Assembly: GCA_001799485.1 (NCBI GenBank)
Contig: MGTO01000025.1
Span: 1-37,779, forward strand
Direction of reading: 5' to 3'
DNA: 37,779 nt
Source of the DNA: Desulfuromonadales bacterium GWC2_61_20
GTDB taxonomy: Bacteria > Desulfobacterota > Desulfuromonadia > Desulfuromonadales > UBA2197
The translations under genes were made by a program, and so were the position numbers. Below the pieces are notes generated by a model, which did no database searches, was not told the origin of the DNA, and worked only from the letters and a program-made list of their open reading frames with translations. Each line of letters starts with the position of its first letter. Position 1 is the stretch's first letter. This document shows, one piece after another, positions 36,265-37,779 of the stretch.

Positions 36265-37776
36265 TCACGCCACCGGGAATTCGAGACAAAATCTGGTGCC
36301 GCGGCCGGGACTCGATTCGAGGGTCATTTTCCCCTCGTGCTCCATGACAATATTGCGACAGATATAGAGACCGAGACCGGTCCCCTCCCCTTCCTTCTTC
36401 GTCGTGAAGAACGGTTCAAAGATCCGTTCCTGCAATTCCCGCGGGATGCCCGGCCCATCATCGGTAAAGAACACTCTGACCGATTTTCCACTCGCCCCCG
36501 CCTCGGTTGCGACGCGAAGAGTCCCGCCGCCGGACAGGGCTTGCAAGGCATTCATCGCCAGATTGATAAAGACTTGTTTGAGCCGGTTGGCATCGGCCAG
36601 AATCGCCGGAATTTCCCCAAACACTTCCTCGAGTAAAATCCCCTTGCGCGACGACTCAAAACGGATCAGCCGGAGAACGTCCCGCAACACCTCGTTCAGA
36701 TCGATCTCGCGACGCCGCATCTCCGTCGTCCGGGAAAAAGACAGGAGACTGCCGGTCAGCGTCTTGAGTCGCTCAGCCTCGCTTTCAACGCGATCAGCCA
36801 GTTCGCGCTGAAAGCCGGAGAGCTCCTCTTCGCGCAACAGCAGTTGCGCGGCATAGATGATGACGGCCAGCGGGTTGTTGATTTCGTGGGCCAGAGCCGC
36901 CGACAGACGACCGACCTCGGCGAGCTTCTCCCCCTGAATCGTCTGTTCGAGAAGTTGCCGAAACTCGGTGACATCTTCGACCAGGACGACGACGCCGACC
37001 GTTTCACCCTTCTCCAGCAACGGCGTCAACCGCCTTTTTTGAAAGCGCAGCTCCCCCTTGAGATTGCGATGCGTCAGGCGCAGACGCTCAGGTTGGCCGG
37101 TGTGCAATACGCGGCGCACCCGTTCACCAAAGCCCTCGGCATCGAGACTGGGGAAGAGGCTAAAGAGCTTGCGCCCCAATGCTTCCTCTTCGGAGACTCC
37201 GCTCAAATCGTCCATCTTGCGGTTCCACGAGGTGATGACCAGATCGGCATCGACGGCGTAGATACCAATGGAAGCACTATTAAGGATACTTTCATTGAAC
37301 TGATGAAGATTCTGGTAGCGGTGGGAGATGGAACGCAGATTTTCGTAAAGGCGGGCATTTTCGATGGCGATGGCGGCCTGACCGGCCATGGTCATCAACG
37401 GCGCGATATCGGCCTCGGAAAAGGCGTGAGGGCGGGGACTTTCGAGATTGAGAACACCGATGAGACGTTCACCGACCAGCATCGGCACCGCCAGTTCACT
37501 GCGAGCATTGTCGATGCCGGGGACATAGTCCGGAGTCAGGGTGACGTCCGGCACCAGCAGCGGAGAGCGCGCGACGGCCACCCTGCCCATGATCCCTTGA
37601 CCGAGGAGGATCGGCGGCTGCGTTGTCGCCGAGGGGTAACCGCAGGCGGCGGCGGTCACCAGGCGTTCACCCTTGTCATCGAGAAGACGGATGATGGCAT
37701 TGTCGAAACCAAAGACCTCACTGGTGATGGCCAGCAGCCGATGCAACAATGCGTCAAGATCGATCGTCGAAGCCAA
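36265..37776 (-). CDS. sensor histidine kinase (GAF, PAS, HisKA, HATPase_c), possibly truncated at the window edge
   Basis: GAF-like N-terminus, PAS (GIYAVDADLVITSWNRKMDDLSGVSEEEALG), [56 protein letters not shown] reaches the window end. Confidence 0.92.
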   Translation of the reverse strand: MASTIDLDALLHRLLAITSEVFGFDNAIIRLLDDKGERLVTAAACGYPSATTQPPILLGQGIMGRVAVARSPLLVPDVTLTPDYVPGIDNARSELAVPMLVGERLIGVLNLESPRPHAFSEADIAPLMTMAGQAAIAIENARLYENLRSISHRYQNLHQFNESILNSASIGIYAVDADLVITSWNRKMDDLSGVSEEEALGRKLFSLFPSLDAEGFGERVRRVLHTGQPERLRLTHRNLKGELRFQKRRLTPLLEKGETVGVVVLVEDVTEFRQLLEQTIQGEKLAEVGRLSAALAHEINNPLAVIIYAAQLLLREEELSGFQRELADRVESEAERLKTLTGSLLSFSRTTEMRRREIDLNEVLRDVLRLIRFESSRKGILLEEVFGEIPAILADANRLKQVFINLAMNALQALSGGGTLRVATEAGASGKSVRVFFTDDGPGIPRELQERIFEPFFTTKKEGEGTGLGLYICRNIVMEHEGKMTLESSPGRGTRFCLEFPVA

Positions 37777-37779
37777 TTC

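Overview
The window looks like core chromosome of a Desulfuromonadales/Geobacter-like bacterium. That assignment rests on gene content and protein style only; no search was run. Left to right it holds: the 5' end of a TolQ/ExbB-like gene and a small lipoprotein; an HlyD/ABC/ABC-2 permease export operon; tRNA-Leu(CAG); an AI-2E family permease; a coupled hypF-mazG-WYL regulator operon; a small ORF with a large sensor kinase and an NtrC-type response regulator; a polyprenyl synthase and an orphan kinase; a full cbb3 oxidase operon (ccoN-O-Q-P-G-H-I-S, a YtkA-like gene, a SafE-like gene); a membrane-anchored XRE regulator divergent from a tetrahaem c-type cytochrome; a tight four-gene operon of two tandem ATP-grasp ligases, a GNAT and a KamA-family aminomutase; SuhB-like phosphatase; two outer-membrane barrels; and amtB-glnK behind a sensor kinase. 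The strongest second-look items are: (1) the ATP-grasp/ATP-grasp/GNAT/KamA operon, a possible uncharacterised beta-amino-acid conjugate pathway; (2) a three-segment attenuator in the glnK-amtB leader between a sigma54 promoter and the start codon; (3) a near-perfect sigma54 promoter feeding a transcript of about 80 nt that ends in a terminator with an anti-Shine-Dalgarno loop (candidate sRNA); (4) a second sigma54-like promoter before the small ORF/kinase/regulator operon; (5) a cbb3 oxidase with one haem c apparently moved from CcoP to CcoO. All calls were made by eye from the sequence and ORF track.
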